DNA of 64,000 bases from Alkalibacillus filiformis (GCF_030814115.1 NZ_JAUSUP010000008.1:1-64000); one strand, 5' to 3'. Counted from the stretch's first letter, positions 29,762-42,840 are shown. Program-made: numbers and translations. The notes: a model not told the origin generated them from the sequence alone.

Positions 29762-31840
29762 ATGCCAAGAGAGTTCTCCTTAGACAAGTATCGAAATATC
29801 GGGATCATGGCACACATCGATGCCGGTAAAACAACAGCTACTGAACGTATTCTGTTCTATACAGGTCGTATTCATAAGCTGGGAGAGACTCACGAAGGTG
29901 CATCCCAAATGGACTGGATGAGCCAGGAGCAAGAACGTGGTATCACGATCACTTCTGCAGCTACAACAGCTCAATGGAATGACCATCGTATCAATATTAT
30001 CGATACACCAGGACACGTAGACTTCACAGTAGAGGTTGAGCGTTCGTTACGTGTACTAGACGGTTCTGTAGCATTACTTGACGCTCAGTCAGGAGTTGAA
30101 CCACAAACAGAAACTGTTTGGCGACAAGCTACTACCTATGGAGTTCCCCGTGTTGTATTCATCAACAAGATGGACAAAATGGGAGCTGACTATTTATACT
30201 CTGTAGGTACTTTAGAAGATCGTCTAGGTGCAAACGCGCACCCAATTCAGTTACCAATCGGTGCTGAAGATGACTTTGAAGGAATCATCGACTTAGTAGA
30301 AATGAAAGCTTACTTCTATGGAGATGATTTAGGTAACAAAATTACTACTGAGGAAATCCCTGATGAGTACAAAGATCAAGCTGAAGAGTACCGCACTCGT
30401 TTAGTTGAAGCAGTCGCTGAATTAGACGAAGATCTAATGGAAAAGTATTTAGAAGGTGAAGAGTTCACAATCGATGAATTAAAGAAAGCAATTCGTCGTG
30501 CTACTTGTGATGTTGAGTTCTACCCAGTATTAGTAGGTTCAGCGTTCAAGAACAAAGGTGTTCAACTACTTCTAGATGCGGTAATTGATTACCTACCTTC
30601 TCCATTAGACGTACCTGCAATCGAAGGTCATAGACCTGACACGGACGAAGAAATTATCCGTAAGTCTGATGATAGCGAGCCATTCTCAGCTCTTGCTTTC
30701 AAAGTTATGACAGACCCTTACGTTGGTAAGTTAACATTCTTCCGTGTTTACTCAGGAACTCTAAAGAGCGGTTCATATGTTAAGAACGCGACTAAGAACA
30801 AGCGTGAGCGTGTTGGTCGTATCTTACAGATGCACGCAAATCACCGTGAAGAAGTATCAGAAGTATTCGCTGGTGACATTGCTGGTGGTGTAGGTCTAAA
30901 AGACACAGCTACAGGTGACACTCTATGTGACGAGAAGGACTTAGTAATCCTTGAATCTATGGAATTCCCTGACCCAGTAATTGCGGTAGCAATTGAACCA
31001 AAATCAAAAGCTGACCAAGATAAAATGGCAGTAGCTTTAGGTAAGCTTGCTGAGGAAGATCCAACATTCAAAACTGAAACTAACGAAGAGACTGGTCAGA
31101 CGATCATTCATGGTATGGGTGAACTTCACCTAGACATTATCGTTGACCGTTTGAAGCGTGAGTTTAGAGTAGAAGCTAACGTTGGTGCTCCACAAGTTGC
31201 TTACCGTGAAACATTCCGTGCTTCTGCAGAAGTAGAAGGAAAGTTCGTACGTCAATCTGGTGGTCGTGGTCAATACGGTCACGTTTGGGTTAAGTTCGAG
31301 CCTAACGAAGAAGGTGCTGGCTACGAATTCCACGATAAAATCGTTGGTGGTGTTGTACCACGCGAATACATTCCTTCTGTAGGTAAAGGAATTGAAGAAA
31401 CGATGGAAACTGGTGTAGTTGCTGGTTATCCATTAATCGACATCAAAGCAACATTATTTGATGGTTCATACCACGATGTAGACTCGAACGAAACAGCGTT
31501 CAAAGTAGCTGCATCAATGGCACTTAAAGAAGCGAAAAACAAGTGTAAGCCAGTACTTCTGGAGCCAATGATGAAAGTAGAAATCGTTGTCCCTGAAGAG
31601 TACATGGGTGATATTATGGGTGACGTTACTTCACGTCGTGGACGCGTAGAAGGTATGGGTACACGTGGTACCGCATCTGTAGTAGACGCATTCGTTCCAC
31701 TATCTGAAATGTTCGGTTACGCTACATCATTACGTTCGAACACGCAAGGTCGCGGAACTTACACAATGCACTTCAGTCACTATGAAGAAGTGCCAAAATC
31801 AATTTCAGAAGAGATTATTAAGAAAAATAGTGGTCAATAA
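29762..31840 (+). CDS. fusA: Elongation factor G
   Basis: EF-G drives translocation and, with RRF, ribosome recycling. The 692 aa five-domain GTPase shows G1 AHIDAGKTT near residues 17-25, the G2 threonine in [12 protein letters not shown]3 DTPGHVDF and G4 NKMDK. Domain IV begins with [29 protein letters not shown] precedes the ATG. It is the third gene of the str cluster. Confidence 0.98.
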   Translation: MPREFSLDKYRNIGIMAHIDAGKTTATERILFYTGRIHKLGETHEGASQMDWMSQEQERGITITSAATTAQWNDHRINIIDTPGHVDFTVEVERSLRVLDGSVALLDAQSGVEPQTETVWRQATTYGVPRVVFINKMDKMGADYLYSVGTLEDRLGANAHPIQLPIGAEDDFEGIIDLVEMKAYFYGDDLGNKITTEEIPDEYKDQAEEYRTRLVEAVAELDEDLMEKYLEGEEFTIDELKKAIRRATCDVEFYPVLVGSAFKNKGVQLLLDAVIDYLPSPLDVPAIEGHRPDTDEEIIRKSDDSEPFSALAFKVMTDPYVGKLTFFRVYSGTLKSGSYVKNATKNKRERVGRILQMHANHREEVSEVFAGDIAGGVGLKDTATGDTLCDEKDLVILESMEFPDPVIAVAIEPKSKADQDKMAVALGKLAEEDPTFKTETNEETGQTIIHGMGELHLDIIVDRLKREFRVEANVGAPQVAYRETFRASAEVEGKFVRQSGGRGQYGHVWVKFEPNEEGAGYEFHDKIVGGVVPREYIPSVGKGIEETMETGVVAGYPLIDIKATLFDGSYHDVDSNETAFKVAASMALKEAKNKCKPVLLEPMMKVEIVVPEEYMGDIMGDVTSRRGRVEGMGTRGTASVVDAFVPLSEMFGYATSLRSNTQGRGTYTMHFSHYEEVPKSISEEIIKKNSGQ

Positions 31841-31883
31841 TTGATTTTTTCGCTCAAATTTCGTATAAAGGGTATTGTAAGAA

Positions 31884-31914
31884 GTTATCTTTCGGGTTTA
31901 ACTCGAAAGATAAC
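31884..31914 (+). other. Perfect hairpin in the fusA-tuf gap, no T run
   Basis: GTTATCTTTCG (31884-31894) and CGAAAGATAAC (31904-31914) form an 11 bp perfect stem with a 9 nt loop, 47 bases before the tuf ATG. It lacks a T run, so it is more likely an RNA-processing or stability element than a terminator. Confidence 0.6.
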
Positions 31915-31960
31915 CTAACAATATAAATACATTAAAAACATTTTTAAGGAGGAAATATAA

Positions 31961-33151
<1,191 letters not shown>

Positions 33152-33167
33152 TAACGCTTAAGCTTAA

Positions 33168-33197
33168 AAGCTGCCGAGTTGATCTCGGCAGCTTTTT
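33168..33197 (+). terminator. Terminator of the str operon, after tuf
   Basis: An AAGCTGCCGAG arm pairs with CTCGGCAGCTT across a five-base loop and is followed by TTTT. It lies 17 bases after tuf. Confidence 0.92.
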
Positions 33198-33257
33198 TAA
33201 GTGGGTTTAAACTATCTATATGAATTAGTGCAAACATTCATAGATGTTAGAGTGGAT

Positions 33258-33290
33258 AAAAACTCGCTGGGGAACACAGCGAGTTTTTAT
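33258..33290 (+). terminator. Second, bidirectional terminator-like hairpin
   Basis: AAAAACTCGCTG (33258-33269) pairs with CAGCGAGTTTTT (33277-33288). A-rich and T-rich flanks make it symmetrical, so it could act on both strands. It abuts the 20 bp repeat array and may be a backup for the tuf terminator. Confidence 0.8.
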
Positions 33291-33384
33291 CAGCGCTCAA
33301 ACAAATTTATCAGCGCTCAAACAAATTTATCAGCGCTCAAACAAATTTATCAGCGCTCAAACAAATTTATCAGCGCTCAAACAA
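33286..33384. repeat. Five-copy 20 bp tandem repeat
   Basis: The unit TTTATCAGCGCTCAAACAAA occurs four times in full (33286, 33306, 33326, 33346) and a fifth time from 33366 with 19 bases matching. Each unit contains the palindrome AGCGCT. The copies are identical. There are no spacers, so this is not a CRISPR array. The first T of the array belong to the T run of the preceding hairpin. Confidence 0.97.
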
Positions 33385-33457
33385 CACTTTAAAATGAACA
33401 ATGTCACACTTAGTAAGTAACTTAAATTATCATAAATTCTGAATATTACTGTGAAGG

Positions 33458-33486
33458 TTGAAATAACTATATAGGATTTGTATAAT
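33458..33486 (+). promoter_or_regulatory. S10 operon promoter P1
   Basis: TTGAAA (33458-33463), a 17 bp spacer and TATAAT (33481-33486) form a strong sigma-A-type promoter in the tuf-rpsJ gap. Confidence 0.82.
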
Positions 33487-33523
33487 AATTTGAGTGGCTG
33501 TGATAGAAATATAGACACCACAC

Positions 33524-33552
33524 TTGAAAATTCGTGTGTGATTTACTATAAT
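33524..33552 (+). promoter_or_regulatory. S10 operon promoter P2
   Basis: TTGAAA (33524-33529), a 17 bp spacer and TATAAT (33547-33552) repeat the P1 hexamers 66 bp downstream. Two equally strong tandem promoters fit the high demand for ribosomal proteins. Confidence 0.82.
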
Positions 33553-33583
33553 AAGTAATGTTGCAGTCAAACAAGGCGATGAA

Positions 33584-33643
33584 GTGGAAGGTTGCTGACA
33601 CACCCGGCCCCTTTGCCATGGCAAGGTGTGGGGAAATTTCCAC
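33584..33643 (+). promoter_or_regulatory. Structured S10-operon leader RNA
   Basis: Three nested arms can pair: GTGGAA (33584-33589) with TTCCAC (33638-33643), CACACC (33599-33604) with GGTGTG (33625-33630), and the palindrome TTGCCATGGCAA (33613-33624) at the tip. It lies between P2 and rpsJ. It resembles Firmicute S10 leaders thought to mediate ribosomal-protein feedback; the ligand (for example L4) is inferred. Confidence 0.65.
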
Positions 33644-33688
33644 GGAGAATGTCTGTTGAGAAGATAGGCGAAAAAAGGAGGGAAAATA

Positions 33689-33997
33689 ATGGCAAACGAA
33701 AAGATTCGTATCAGATTAAAAGCTTATGATCACAAGGTTTTAGATCAATCAGCTGAAAAAATCGTAGACACGGCAAAGCGTGCGGGAGCAGAAGTTTCTG
33801 GCCCAATCCCATTGCCAACAGAACGCTCTGTATATACAATCTTACGTGCAACGCATAAGTACAAAGATGCTCGTGAGCAATTTGAGATGCGTACACATAA
33901 GCGTTTGATTGATATTTTGAGCCCAACTCCACAAACAGTGGATTCTTTAATGCGTTTAGATTTACCATCTGGCGTAGATATCGAAATTAAACTATAA
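33689..33997 (+). CDS. rpsJ: 30S ribosomal protein S10
   Basis: S10 is a 30S head protein that also serves as NusE in antitermination with NusB. The 102 aa protein starts [26 protein letters not shown] and contains the loop [48 protein letters not shown] precedes the ATG. It is the first gene of a very long S10-spc-alpha operon, preceded by two promoters and a structured leader. Confidence 0.97.
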   Translation: MANEKIRIRLKAYDHKVLDQSAEKIVDTAKRAGAEVSGPIPLPTERSVYTILRATHKYKDAREQFEMRTHKRLIDILSPTPQTVDSLMRLDLPSGVDIEIKL

Positions 33998-34017
33998 ATT
34001 TTTAGGAGGTGTAACGG

Positions 34018-34644
34018 ATGACGAAAGGAATCTTAGGACGTAAAATCGGTATGACACAGCTTTTCTCTGATAATGGAGAGCTAGTTCCAGTAACAGTTAT
34101 TCAAGCTGAAGGCAATACTATTCTTCAGAAAAAAACTGATGAAAATGACGGCTATGAAGCAGTTCAGATCGGTTTTGCTAACCAAAAGAAAAATAACGTA
34201 AAAAAAGCAGAAAAAGGTCATGCTGAGAAAGCAGGAGCTGAACCTAAGCGCTTCGTTCGTGAAGTCCGTGACGCTGAGCTTGACGAATATGAAGTTGGTC
34301 AAGAATTAAGCGTTGATCTTTTTGAAGCTGGACAGTATGTTGATGTTACAGGAACTTCAAAAGGTAAAGGTTATCAAGGTGCAATTAAGCGCCATAATCA
34401 AGGACGTGGACATGAGACGCACGGTTCACACTTCCATCGCTCACCAGGTTCAATTGGTGTAATGGGAGCAGCACGTGTATTTAAAGGTATGAAAGGCGCT
34501 GGACAAATGGGTGGCGAAACAGTAACAATCCAAAACCTAGAAGTGGTTAAAGTTGATGCTGAAAACGACCTAATCCTAATTAAAGGAAATGTACCAGGCC
34601 CGAAAAAGTCTTACGTAAAAATCGAAAGTGCGGTTAAGGCGTAA
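34018..34644 (+). CDS. rplC: 50S ribosomal protein L3
   Basis: L3 binds early to 23S rRNA and sends an extension to the peptidyl transferase centre. The 208 aa protein shows [14 protein letters not shown] at its N-terminus and the extension [20 protein letters not shown] near residues 125-145. AGGAGGTG precedes the ATG. It is second in the S10 cluster. Confidence 0.97.
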   Translation: MTKGILGRKIGMTQLFSDNGELVPVTVIQAEGNTILQKKTDENDGYEAVQIGFANQKKNNVKKAEKGHAEKAGAEPKRFVREVRDAELDEYEVGQELSVDLFEAGQYVDVTGTSKGKGYQGAIKRHNQGRGHETHGSHFHRSPGSIGVMGAARVFKGMKGAGQMGGETVTIQNLEVVKVDAENDLILIKGNVPGPKKSYVKIESAVKA

Positions 34645-34672
34645 CAATTAACTAACGAAGGGAGGATATGTC

Positions 34673-35296
34673 ATGCCTAAAGTAGCACTATATAACCAAT
34701 CAGGTTCACAAGTTGGTGATGCAGAACTTGTAGAAAGCGTGTTTGGTATTGAGCCTAACGAAAATGTTTTACATGATGCTGTAGTAATGCAAAAAGCAAG
34801 CCAGCGTCAAGGAACTCATAAAGTAAAAGGTCGCTCTGAAGTTAATGGTGGAGGACGTAAGCCGTGGCGCCAGAAAGGTACAGGACGTGCACGTCAAGGG
34901 TCAATTCGCTCACCTCAATGGGTTGGTGGTGGAACAGTATTTGGTCCAACGCCTCGCAGTTATAGCTACAAGCTACCTAAAAAAGTTCGTCGTTTAGCTT
35001 TAGTTTCAGCTCTAGCAACGAAGGTGAAGACTGACGACATCTACGTGTTAGATGAATTAAACATCGACGCACCAAAAACGAAAGAGATTGTTACAATGTT
35101 AAACAACTTCAACTTAGAAGGTAAAACATTAATCGTAACAGCAAATCAAAACGAGAATGTTGAACGTTCAGTTAACAACATTCCTGGAGTAGATGTATTA
35201 TCAGTTAATGAGATTAACGTATTAGATTTAGTGAAGCATGACACGCTGCTTATTACTAAGGAAGCAGCTGATCAAGCAGGGGAGGTGCTTGCATAA
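34673..35296 (+). CDS. rplD: 50S ribosomal protein L4
   Basis: L4 lines the exit tunnel with L22 and in many bacteria represses the S10 operon. The 207 aa protein contains the tunnel loop [23 protein letters not shown] (about residues 60-82), with none of the usual macrolide-resistance changes visible. GGGAGGA precedes the ATG, and its stop overlaps the rplW start by one base. Confidence 0.97.
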   Translation: MPKVALYNQSGSQVGDAELVESVFGIEPNENVLHDAVVMQKASQRQGTHKVKGRSEVNGGGRKPWRQKGTGRARQGSIRSPQWVGGGTVFGPTPRSYSYKLPKKVRRLALVSALATKVKTDDIYVLDELNIDAPKTKEIVTMLNNFNLEGKTLIVTANQNENVERSVNNIPGVDVLSVNEINVLDLVKHDTLLITKEAADQAGEVLA

Positions 35297-35586
35297 TGAA
35301 AGAACCAAGAGATATCATTAAGCGCCCAGTAATTACAGAACACTCTGCGGATTTAATGGCTGAGAAGAAATACACGTTTGAAGTTTCTACTAAAGCTAAC
35401 AAGACTGAGATCAAAAGTGCTGTAGAAGAAATCTTTAACGTAAAAGTAGAAAAAGTTAACACGTTAAACTTAAAAGGTAAGTTTAGAAGAATGGGTCGTT
35501 ACGGTGGTTATCGTCCAGATCGTAAAAAAGCTATTGTTCAACTTACTCAAGACAGTGAAGACCTAGACTTTTTCGAAACAGTATAA
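35296..35586 (+). CDS. rplW: 50S ribosomal protein L23
   Basis: L23 lies at the tunnel exit and docks trigger factor and SRP. The 96 aa protein shows [45 protein letters not shown], the standard L23 core. The ribosome binding site GGGGAGG lies inside rplD, and the start codon shares one base with the rplD stop, so coupling is likely. Confidence 0.96.
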   Translation: MKEPRDIIKRPVITEHSADLMAEKKYTFEVSTKANKTEIKSAVEEIFNVKVEKVNTLNLKGKFRRMGRYGGYRPDRKKAIVQLTQDSEDLDFFETV

Positions 35587-35616
35587 ATAATAAACTTATA
35601 AAAGGAGGGAAACAAG

Positions 35617-36447
35617 ATGGCGATCAAAAAGTATAGACCAACTACAAACGGACGTCGTTTTATGACAACATTAACAAATGATGAAATCACGACGTCTACG
35701 CCGGAAAAAACCCTGCTTGCACCAGTTAAGAAGCGTGCAGGTCGTAACAATCAAGGGAGAATTTCAATTCGTCATCAAGGTGGAGGCCACAAACGTAAGT
35801 ATCGTATTATCGATTTCAAGCGTGACAAAGATGGTATACCAGGTCGCGTTGCTACTATCGAATATGATCCAAACCGTTCAGCGAACATCGCATTAGTTCA
35901 TTATGCAGACGGTGAAAAGCGTTATATCCTTGCACCAAAAGGTCTAAAAGTAGACCAAGAAATTATGTCAGGTGAAAATGCAGATATCCAATTAGGTAAT
36001 GCATTACCACTTAAAAACATCCCAGTAGGTTCAACAATTCATAATATCGAGCTTAAACCAGGTCGTGGTGGACAGTTAGTACGTTCAGCTGGTTCGCAAG
36101 CACAAGTATTAGGACGCGAAGAGAAGTACGTATTAGTACGTCTTGCTTCAGGTGAGACTCGTCGTATTCTATCAACTTGCCGTGCGACAATCGGTCAAGT
36201 CGGTAACAATGAACATGAACTTGTAAAAGTAGGTAAAGCAGGTCGTAGTCGTTGGAAAGGTATTCGTCCAACAGTACGTGGTTCTGTTATGAACCCTAGC
36301 GATCACCCACACGGTGGTGGTGAAGGACGTGCACCTATCGGAATGCCGTCTCCTGTTACTCCATGGGGTAAACCTACGCTTGGTTATAAGACACGTAAGC
36401 GTAACAAGAACTCAGATAAATATATTGTACGTCGTCGTAAGAAGTAA
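35617..36447 (+). CDS. rplB: 50S ribosomal protein L2
   Basis: L2 is a primary 23S rRNA-binding protein needed for subunit association and peptidyl transfer. The 276 aa protein has the N-terminal [14 protein letters not shown], the OB-like and SH3-like domains, and the signature [17 protein letters not shown] with the conserved histidine near residue 229. AAAGGAGGG precedes the ATG. Confidence 0.97.
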   Translation: MAIKKYRPTTNGRRFMTTLTNDEITTSTPEKTLLAPVKKRAGRNNQGRISIRHQGGGHKRKYRIIDFKRDKDGIPGRVATIEYDPNRSANIALVHYADGEKRYILAPKGLKVDQEIMSGENADIQLGNALPLKNIPVGSTIHNIELKPGRGGQLVRSAGSQAQVLGREEKYVLVRLASGETRRILSTCRATIGQVGNNEHELVKVGKAGRSRWKGIRPTVRGSVMNPSDHPHGGGEGRAPIGMPSPVTPWGKPTLGYKTRKRNKNSDKYIVRRRKK

Positions 36448-36498
36448 TGGTGGTAAGCAACCCAAAGAAGTTGCTTAAACTCGAAGGGAGGTTTATTG

Positions 36499-36777
36499 AT
36501 GGGTCGTAGTTTGAAAAAAGGGCCTTTCGCGGATGATCATCTGATGAAGAAGATCGAAAAGTTAAATGAAACTAAGGATTCGCAAGTTATTAAAACTTGG
36601 TCTCGTCGTTCTACAATTTTTCCACAGTTCGTAGGACATACAATTGCTGTATATGATGGTCGTAAACATGTACCTGTATATGTAACAGAAGATATGGTTG
36701 GGCACAAACTAGGTGAGTTTGCACCAACACGCACGTTCAAAGGTCACTCTGGTGACGATAAGAAAACAAAACGCTAG
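36499..36777 (+). CDS. rpsS: 30S ribosomal protein S19
   Basis: S19 forms the head contact with S13 and with 23S rRNA. The 92 aa protein begins [19 protein letters not shown] and contains [30 protein letters not shown]. The ATG at 36499 is chosen, seven bases after AAGGGAGG; the TTG at 36496 is in frame but gives an extra residue before the family start. Confidence 0.96.
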   Translation: MGRSLKKGPFADDHLMKKIEKLNETKDSQVIKTWSRRSTIFPQFVGHTIAVYDGRKHVPVYVTEDMVGHKLGEFAPTRTFKGHSGDDKKTKR

Positions 36778-36793
36778 ATGAGAGGAGGTTTGC

Positions 36794-37141
36794 ATGATGC
36801 AACAAGCTAAAGCTGTAGCTAAAACGGTTCGTATCGCTCCTCGTAAAGCTCGTTTAGTTATCGATTTAATTCGAGGAAAAGATGTAGGCGAAGCTTTCGC
36901 AACACTAAAGCACACAAACCGTGCAGCATCACCGCACATTGAAAAAGTTTTAAACTCTGCAGTAGCGAACGCAGAGCACAACTATGAATTAGATGTTGAT
37001 AACTTAGTTGTTTCTGAAGCATATGTAAATGAAGGTGTAACTCTTAAGAGGTTCCGCCCGCGTGCACAAGGTCGTGCAAGCGCAATTAACAAGCGCACAA
37101 GCCACATTACAGTTGTGGTATCAGAAAAGAAGGAGGGATAA
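36794..37141 (+). CDS. rplV: 50S ribosomal protein L22
   Basis: L22 lines the nascent-chain tunnel with a long beta hairpin. The 115 aa protein contains [21 protein letters not shown] and the hairpin [31 protein letters not shown] precedes two adjacent ATG codons (36794 and 36797), and either may be used. Confidence 0.96.
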   Translation: MMQQAKAVAKTVRIAPRKARLVIDLIRGKDVGEAFATLKHTNRAASPHIEKVLNSAVANAEHNYELDVDNLVVSEAYVNEGVTLKRFRPRAQGRASAINKRTSHITVVVSEKKEG

Positions 37142-37144
37142 GTA

Positions 37145-37786
37145 GTGGGTCAAAAAATCAACCCTAAAGGTCTTCGTGTTGGCATAATTCGTGACTGGGA
37201 GTCAAAATGGTACGCTGAAAACGACTATGCTGAACTATTACATGAAGACATTAAAATTCGTGAATATATTCAAGATCGTCTAAAAGACTCAGCGGTTTCA
37301 AAAGTTGATATCGAGCGCGCAGCTAACCGTGTTAACATTTCAGTTCACACTGCTAAGCCAGGTATGGTTATTGGTAAAGGTGGTTCAGAAGTTGAAAACC
37401 TACGTAACCAACTAAACCATTTAACTGGTAAACGTGTTCATATCAACATCGTTGAAGTTAAGAAACCAGAATTAGATGCAACTCTAGTTGCTGAGAATAT
37501 TGCTCGTCAATTAGAAAATCGTGTATCTTTCCGTCGAGTACAGAAACAATCAATCCAACGCGCAATGCGTTCAGGAGCTAAAGGTGTTAAAACACAAGTT
37601 TCAGGTCGTCTAGGCGGAGCAGACATTGCACGTGCTGAACAATACAACGAAGGAACTGTACCACTTCACACACTTCGTGCAGATATCGACTATGGTACTG
37701 CAGAAGCAGACACTACTTACGGTAAGTTAGGTGTTAAAGTGTGGATTTATCGTGGTGAAGTCCTTCCAACAAAAACTGATGAATAA
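37145..37786 (+). CDS. rpsC: 30S ribosomal protein S3
   Basis: S3 forms the mRNA entry tunnel and has helicase function with S4. The 213 aa protein begins [23 protein letters not shown], includes the KH domain [15 protein letters not shown] (about residues 75-90) and the C-terminal [19 protein letters not shown]. The start is GTG after AAGGAGGG, four bases after rplV. Confidence 0.97.
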   Translation: MGQKINPKGLRVGIIRDWESKWYAENDYAELLHEDIKIREYIQDRLKDSAVSKVDIERAANRVNISVHTAKPGMVIGKGGSEVENLRNQLNHLTGKRVHINIVEVKKPELDATLVAENIARQLENRVSFRRVQKQSIQRAMRSGAKGVKTQVSGRLGGADIARAEQYNEGTVPLHTLRADIDYGTAEADTTYGKLGVKVWIYRGEVLPTKTDE

Positions 37787-37804
37787 GGAAGGGGGATCAG
37801 CAAT

Positions 37805-38432
<628 letters not shown>

Positions 38433-38451
38433 TTGAGAGGAGGTTACCTCA

Positions 38452-38715
38452 ATGGCTGAACGTAATTCTCGTAAGGTGTATAATGGTCGTGTTGTTTCAG
38501 ATAAAATGGATAAAACAATTACTGTTTTAGTTGAAACGTATAAATTCCACCCACTATACGGTAAGCGTGTTAAATACTCAAAGAAATTAAAAGCACATGA
38601 TGAAAACAATCAAGCGAAAAAAGGTGACGTTGTAAGCATTATGGAAACTCGTCCATTATCAGCAAGCAAACGTTTCCGCTTAGTCGAAATCGTAGAAGAA
38701 GCTGTTGTTATTTAA
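38452..38715 (+). CDS. rpsQ: 30S ribosomal protein S17
   Basis: S17 is an OB-fold primary 16S-binding protein. The 87 aa protein has [39 protein letters not shown] and the C-terminal [29 protein letters not shown] precedes the ATG. It follows rpmC by 19 bases. Confidence 0.97.
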   Translation: MAERNSRKVYNGRVVSDKMDKTITVLVETYKFHPLYGKRVKYSKKLKAHDENNQAKKGDVVSIMETRPLSASKRFRLVEIVEEAVVI

Positions 38716-38757
38716 TAAAGATCGCTCGGATTAGTTCCGAAGGGAGGTTGTATTTGT

Positions 38758-39126
38758 ATGATTCAACAAGAAAGTCGTTTAAAAGTTGCTGACAACTCTG
38801 GTGCTCGTGAAGTACAAACGATTAAAGTACTAGGTGGCTCTGGACGTAAAACAGCTAACATTGGTGATGTAATTGTTTGTTCAGTGAAACAAGCAACACC
38901 AGGCGGCGTTGTTAAAAAAGGCGAAATTGTTAGAGCTGTAATTGTACGTTCCAAGAGTGGTGCTCGTCGTAAAGATGGTTCATACATTCGTTTCGATGAA
39001 AATGCGGCTGTTATCGTACGCGAAGATAAAAGCCCACGCGGAACTCGTATTTTCGGACCTGTTGCACGTGAACTACGTGAAAACAAGTTTATGAAGATCG
39101 TTTCCCTAGCTCCAGAAGTTTTATAA
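38758..39126 (+). CDS. rplN: 50S ribosomal protein L14
   Basis: L14 forms intersubunit bridges and binds the silencing factor RsfS. The 122 aa protein begins [27 protein letters not shown] and ends [16 protein letters not shown]-like, with [13 protein letters not shown] before it. Its length is the standard 122 aa. AAGGGAGG precedes the ATG. It begins the spc part of the cluster. Confidence 0.97.
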   Translation: MIQQESRLKVADNSGAREVQTIKVLGGSGRKTANIGDVIVCSVKQATPGGVVKKGEIVRAVIVRSKSGARRKDGSYIRFDENAAVIVREDKSPRGTRIFGPVARELRENKFMKIVSLAPEVL

Positions 39127-39162
39127 AAGAGAAAAAAAGCCTTGTAAGGAGGTGCACGATTC

Positions 39163-39474
39163 ATGCATGTAAAAAAAGGCGATAAAGTAAGAGTTATTTC
39201 CGGTAAAGATAAAGGAAAAGAAGGCACAATTCTTGAAGCATTTCCTAAGAAGGATCGTATTGTGGTAGAAGGTGTTAACTATATGAAAAAGCACACACAG
39301 CCTTCTCAAGAAAACCCACAAGGCGGAATATTAAACCAAGAAGCATCAATTCATGTTTCTAATGTTATGCCTATTGATCCAAACACTAATGAACCGACTC
39401 GTGTTGGTTATGAAGTTCGTGACGGTAAAAAAGTTCGCATAGCTAAGAAGTCTGGTGAACCTTTAGATAAATAG
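39163..39474 (+). CDS. rplX: 50S ribosomal protein L24
   Basis: L24 is one of the two initiators of 50S assembly. The 103 aa protein begins [39 protein letters not shown], which is a KOW motif. GAPL-type variation is limited to the C-terminal tail. AAGGAGGTG precedes the ATG. Confidence 0.97.
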   Translation: MHVKKGDKVRVISGKDKGKEGTILEAFPKKDRIVVEGVNYMKKHTQPSQENPQGGILNQEASIHVSNVMPIDPNTNEPTRVGYEVRDGKKVRIAKKSGEPLDK

Positions 39475-39501
39475 TTCTTGTGATGAAAGGAGGTCTACTT
39501 G

Positions 39502-40252
<751 letters not shown>

Positions 40253-40281
40253 GCCCATAGCAGGGAAGGAGGTAATGAGAA

Positions 40282-40680
40282 ATGGCAATGACAGATCCAA
40301 TTGCAGATCTATTAACAAGAATTCGTAATGCAAACATGGTACGTCATGAACAATTGGAAGTACCTGCTTCGAAATTGAAGCAACAGATCGTTGAAATCTT
40401 AAAGCGTGAAGGTTTCATTCGTGACTACGAATATATTGAAGACAACAAGCAAGGCGTGCTACGTCTTTTCCTAAAATACGGTTCTAGTAATGAGCGCGTT
40501 ATTACAGGAATTAAGAAGATTAGTAAGCCAGGACTACGTGTTTACGCGAAAGCTGAAGAGCTTCCTCGTGTTTTAAACGGTCTAGGTATCGCTGTTATTT
40601 CAACTAGTAAAGGTGTTTTAACGGATAAAGAAGCTCGTCAACAAGCGGTAGGCGGCGAAGTGCTAGCTTACGTTTGGTAA
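40282..40680 (+). CDS. rpsH: 30S ribosomal protein S8
   Basis: S8 binds helix 21 of 16S rRNA and represses the spc operon in E. coli. The 132 aa protein begins [21 protein letters not shown] and ends with the signature [40 protein letters not shown] precedes the ATG; an ATG two codons downstream (40288) is the usual family start. Confidence 0.97.
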   Translation: MAMTDPIADLLTRIRNANMVRHEQLEVPASKLKQQIVEILKREGFIRDYEYIEDNKQGVLRLFLKYGSSNERVITGIKKISKPGLRVYAKAEELPRVLNGLGIAVISTSKGVLTDKEARQQAVGGEVLAYVW

Positions 40681-40711
40681 TCACTATTGAACAGTCAGGA
40701 GGTGTAAAGGA

Positions 40712-41248
40712 ATGTCTCGTGTAGGTTTAAAGCCAGTAGAAATTCCAAACGATGTAGAAGTTAACGTTGATGGAACTTTAGTATCTGTAAAAGGCCCTAA
40801 AGGTGAACTATCACGTACAATTCATGAAGATATGAAAGTTAACATTGACGGCAATGTTTTAACTGTTGAGCGTCCAAGCGAAAACAAAAAGCACCGTTCA
40901 GTTCACGGTACAACACGTAGTAACATCGCTAATATGATCGAAGGTGTATCTAAAGGTTTTGAAAAAGCTTTAGAAATCCAAGGTGTTGGTTACCGTGCAC
41001 AATTACAAGGTCAAAAGCTAGTTGTTAACGCTGGTTACTCTCACCCAGTAGAGATCGATCCTGTAGAAGGTATCGATATTGAGTGCCCAACTAACACTCG
41101 TATCCTTGTAAAAGGAATTGATAAGGAACTAGTTGGTGCGGTTGCAGCAAATATCCGCGCAATCCGTACGCCAGAGCCTTATAAAGGTAAAGGTATTCGT
41201 TACGAAAATGAACGTGTACGTATTAAAGAAGGTAAGACTGCTAAATAA
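40712..41248 (+). CDS. rplF: 50S ribosomal protein L6
   Basis: L6 lies near the sarcin-ricin loop. The 178 aa protein consists of two similar domains, beginning [20 protein letters not shown] and ending [30 protein letters not shown], which is the family signature. CAGGAGGTG precedes the ATG. Confidence 0.97.
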   Translation: MSRVGLKPVEIPNDVEVNVDGTLVSVKGPKGELSRTIHEDMKVNIDGNVLTVERPSENKKHRSVHGTTRSNIANMIEGVSKGFEKALEIQGVGYRAQLQGQKLVVNAGYSHPVEIDPVEGIDIECPTNTRILVKGIDKELVGAVAANIRAIRTPEPYKGKGIRYENERVRIKEGKTAK

Positions 41249-41280
41249 TATCCGTTAAAAGACAGAAAGGAGTGACCTAT

Positions 41281-41643
41281 ATGATTACGAAGCAAGATAA
41301 AAACGCTACTCGTAAAAAGCGTCATGGCCGTGTTCGTCGTCATTTAACCGGTACATCTGAGCGTCCTCGCTTAAATGTTTACCGTTCAAATAAGCACATT
41401 TATGTCCAATTGATTGATGATCTTGCTGGTGTAACTGTTACAAGCGCATCTACAGTTGATAAAGAGTTTAATGGTGAATCAACAGGTAACGTTGAGGCTG
41501 CAAAGCAAGTTGGCGAGTTAGTCGCAAAACGCGCTGTAGAAAAAGGTTATAAATCAGTTGTCTTTGACCGCGGTGGTTACTTATACCATGGTCGTGTTGA
41601 AGTTCTAGCTGAAGCTGCTCGTGAAGCAGGATTAGAATTTTAA
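41281..41643 (+). CDS. rplR: 50S ribosomal protein L18
   Basis: L18 bridges 5S rRNA and the 50S central protuberance. The 120 aa protein contains [28 protein letters not shown] and ends [28 protein letters not shown]. The ATG at 41281 gives the standard 120 aa; an in-frame ATG at 41272 would add MTY and lies on the ribosome binding site AAAGGAGTGA. Confidence 0.96.
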   Translation: MITKQDKNATRKKRHGRVRRHLTGTSERPRLNVYRSNKHIYVQLIDDLAGVTVTSASTVDKEFNGESTGNVEAAKQVGELVAKRAVEKGYKSVVFDRGGYLYHGRVEVLAEAAREAGLEF

Positions 41644-41667
41644 TCAACTCGTAAAGGAGGGAAAGGC

Positions 41668-42171
41668 ATGAATAAACAAATCGATCCAAGCAAGCTTGAT
41701 ATAGAAGAGCGTGTAGTTACTGTAAATCGTGTATCTAAAGTTGTGAAGGGTGGTCGCCGTTTCCGTTTCACAGCACTAGTTGTTGTTGGTGACAAGAATG
41801 GTCACGTTGGCTTCGGTACTGGTAAAGCACATGAGGTACCAGAAGCGATTCGTAAAGCTATTGAAGAAGGTAAGAAGAACTTAGTACGTGTACCTATCGT
41901 TGGAACGACAATTCCACATCAAATCCATGGTCAGTTTGGCGCTGGAAACATCTTATTGAAGCCAGCTTCAGAAGGTACTGGAGTTATCGCAGGTGGTCCG
42001 GTTCGTGCAGTGTTAGAACTAGCAGGTGTTCATGACATCTTATCAAAATCATTAGGTTCAAACACTCCAATCAACATGGTACGTGCTACAATCCAAGGCT
42101 TAAGCGAACTTAAGTCTGCTGAAGACGTAGCGAGACTACGCGGTAAATCAGTTGAGGAACTGTTAGGATAA
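41668..42171 (+). CDS. rpsE: 30S ribosomal protein S5
   Basis: S5 lines the mRNA entry and affects accuracy. The 167 aa protein has the double-stranded RNA-binding-like domain [40 protein letters not shown] and the C-terminal domain with [30 protein letters not shown]. The loop linked to spectinomycin resistance (VKGGRRF) is normal. AAAGGAGGG precedes the ATG. Confidence 0.97.
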   Translation: MNKQIDPSKLDIEERVVTVNRVSKVVKGGRRFRFTALVVVGDKNGHVGFGTGKAHEVPEAIRKAIEEGKKNLVRVPIVGTTIPHQIHGQFGAGNILLKPASEGTGVIAGGPVRAVLELAGVHDILSKSLGSNTPINMVRATIQGLSELKSAEDVARLRGKSVEELLG

Positions 42172-42183
42172 GGAGGGATAACA

Positions 42184-42366
42184 ATGGCAAATAAAGTAGA
42201 AATTACCCTCACACGCAGCGTGATCGGTCGTAAACAAGATCAACGTGATACAGTAAAAGCTCTAGGCTTAAATAAAATTAGCCAAACAGTCGTTCATGAT
42301 GATACAGAAGCTATTCGTGGCATGGTCAATAAAGTGTCTCACTTAGTAGAAGTAAAAGAAGCGTAA
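42184..42366 (+). CDS. rpmD: 50S ribosomal protein L30
   Basis: The 60 aa protein [56 protein letters not shown] is standard short L30. AAGGAGGGA precedes the ATG and lies 12 bases after the rpsE stop. Confidence 0.97.
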   Translation: MANKVEITLTRSVIGRKQDQRDTVKALGLNKISQTVVHDDTEAIRGMVNKVSHLVEVKEA

Positions 42367-42400
42367 GTAACGATTATCGTAAAGAGGAGGTGCTCGACGG

Positions 42401-42840
42401 ATGAAACTTCATGAGTTAAAAAGAGCTGAAGGCTCTCGTAAAAAACGTAATCGTGTAGGTCGTGGAATGTCTACAGGCAATGGTAAAACATCAGGCCGTG
42501 GTCATAAAGGACAAAAAGCACGTTCAGGCGGCAACGTACGTCCTGGTTTCGAAGGTGGTCAAATGCCTCTATACCAGCGCCTACCAAAACGTGGTTTTAC
42601 GAACATTAACCGAAAAGAATATACAATTGTCAATTTAGACACTCTTAATCGTTTTGAAGAAGGAACTGAAGTAACACCAGAACTTCTATTAGAAACAGGT
42701 GCAATCAGCAAGATTAAAGCAGGAGTTAAAGTACTAGGTAATGGTAGCCTAGATAAAAATCTGACTGTTAAAGCTGATAAGTTCTCTGCTTCTGCTAAAG
42801 AAGCTATTGAAGCGGCAGGCGGTCAAACTGAGGTGATTTA

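Noticed and set aside
33286-33384. Possible CRISPR array
   Set aside because: The 20 bp units are directly adjacent, with no unique spacers, and no cas genes are near.
33201-33392. A 63-codon reading frame across the 20 bp repeats, with repeated SAQTN/YQRSNKF residues
   Set aside because: It begins just inside the tuf terminator, has no good ribosome binding site, and its repeats only reflect the DNA tandem units.
34673-35296. Macrolide-type change in the L4 tunnel loop
   Set aside because: The loop [18 protein letters not shown] matches the usual sequence, and the L22 hairpin is also normal.
38763-39227. 154-codon minus-strand reading frame over rplN
   Set aside because: It lies opposite a highly conserved ribosomal gene and has no recognisable protein features; it is a shadow of rplN codon usage.
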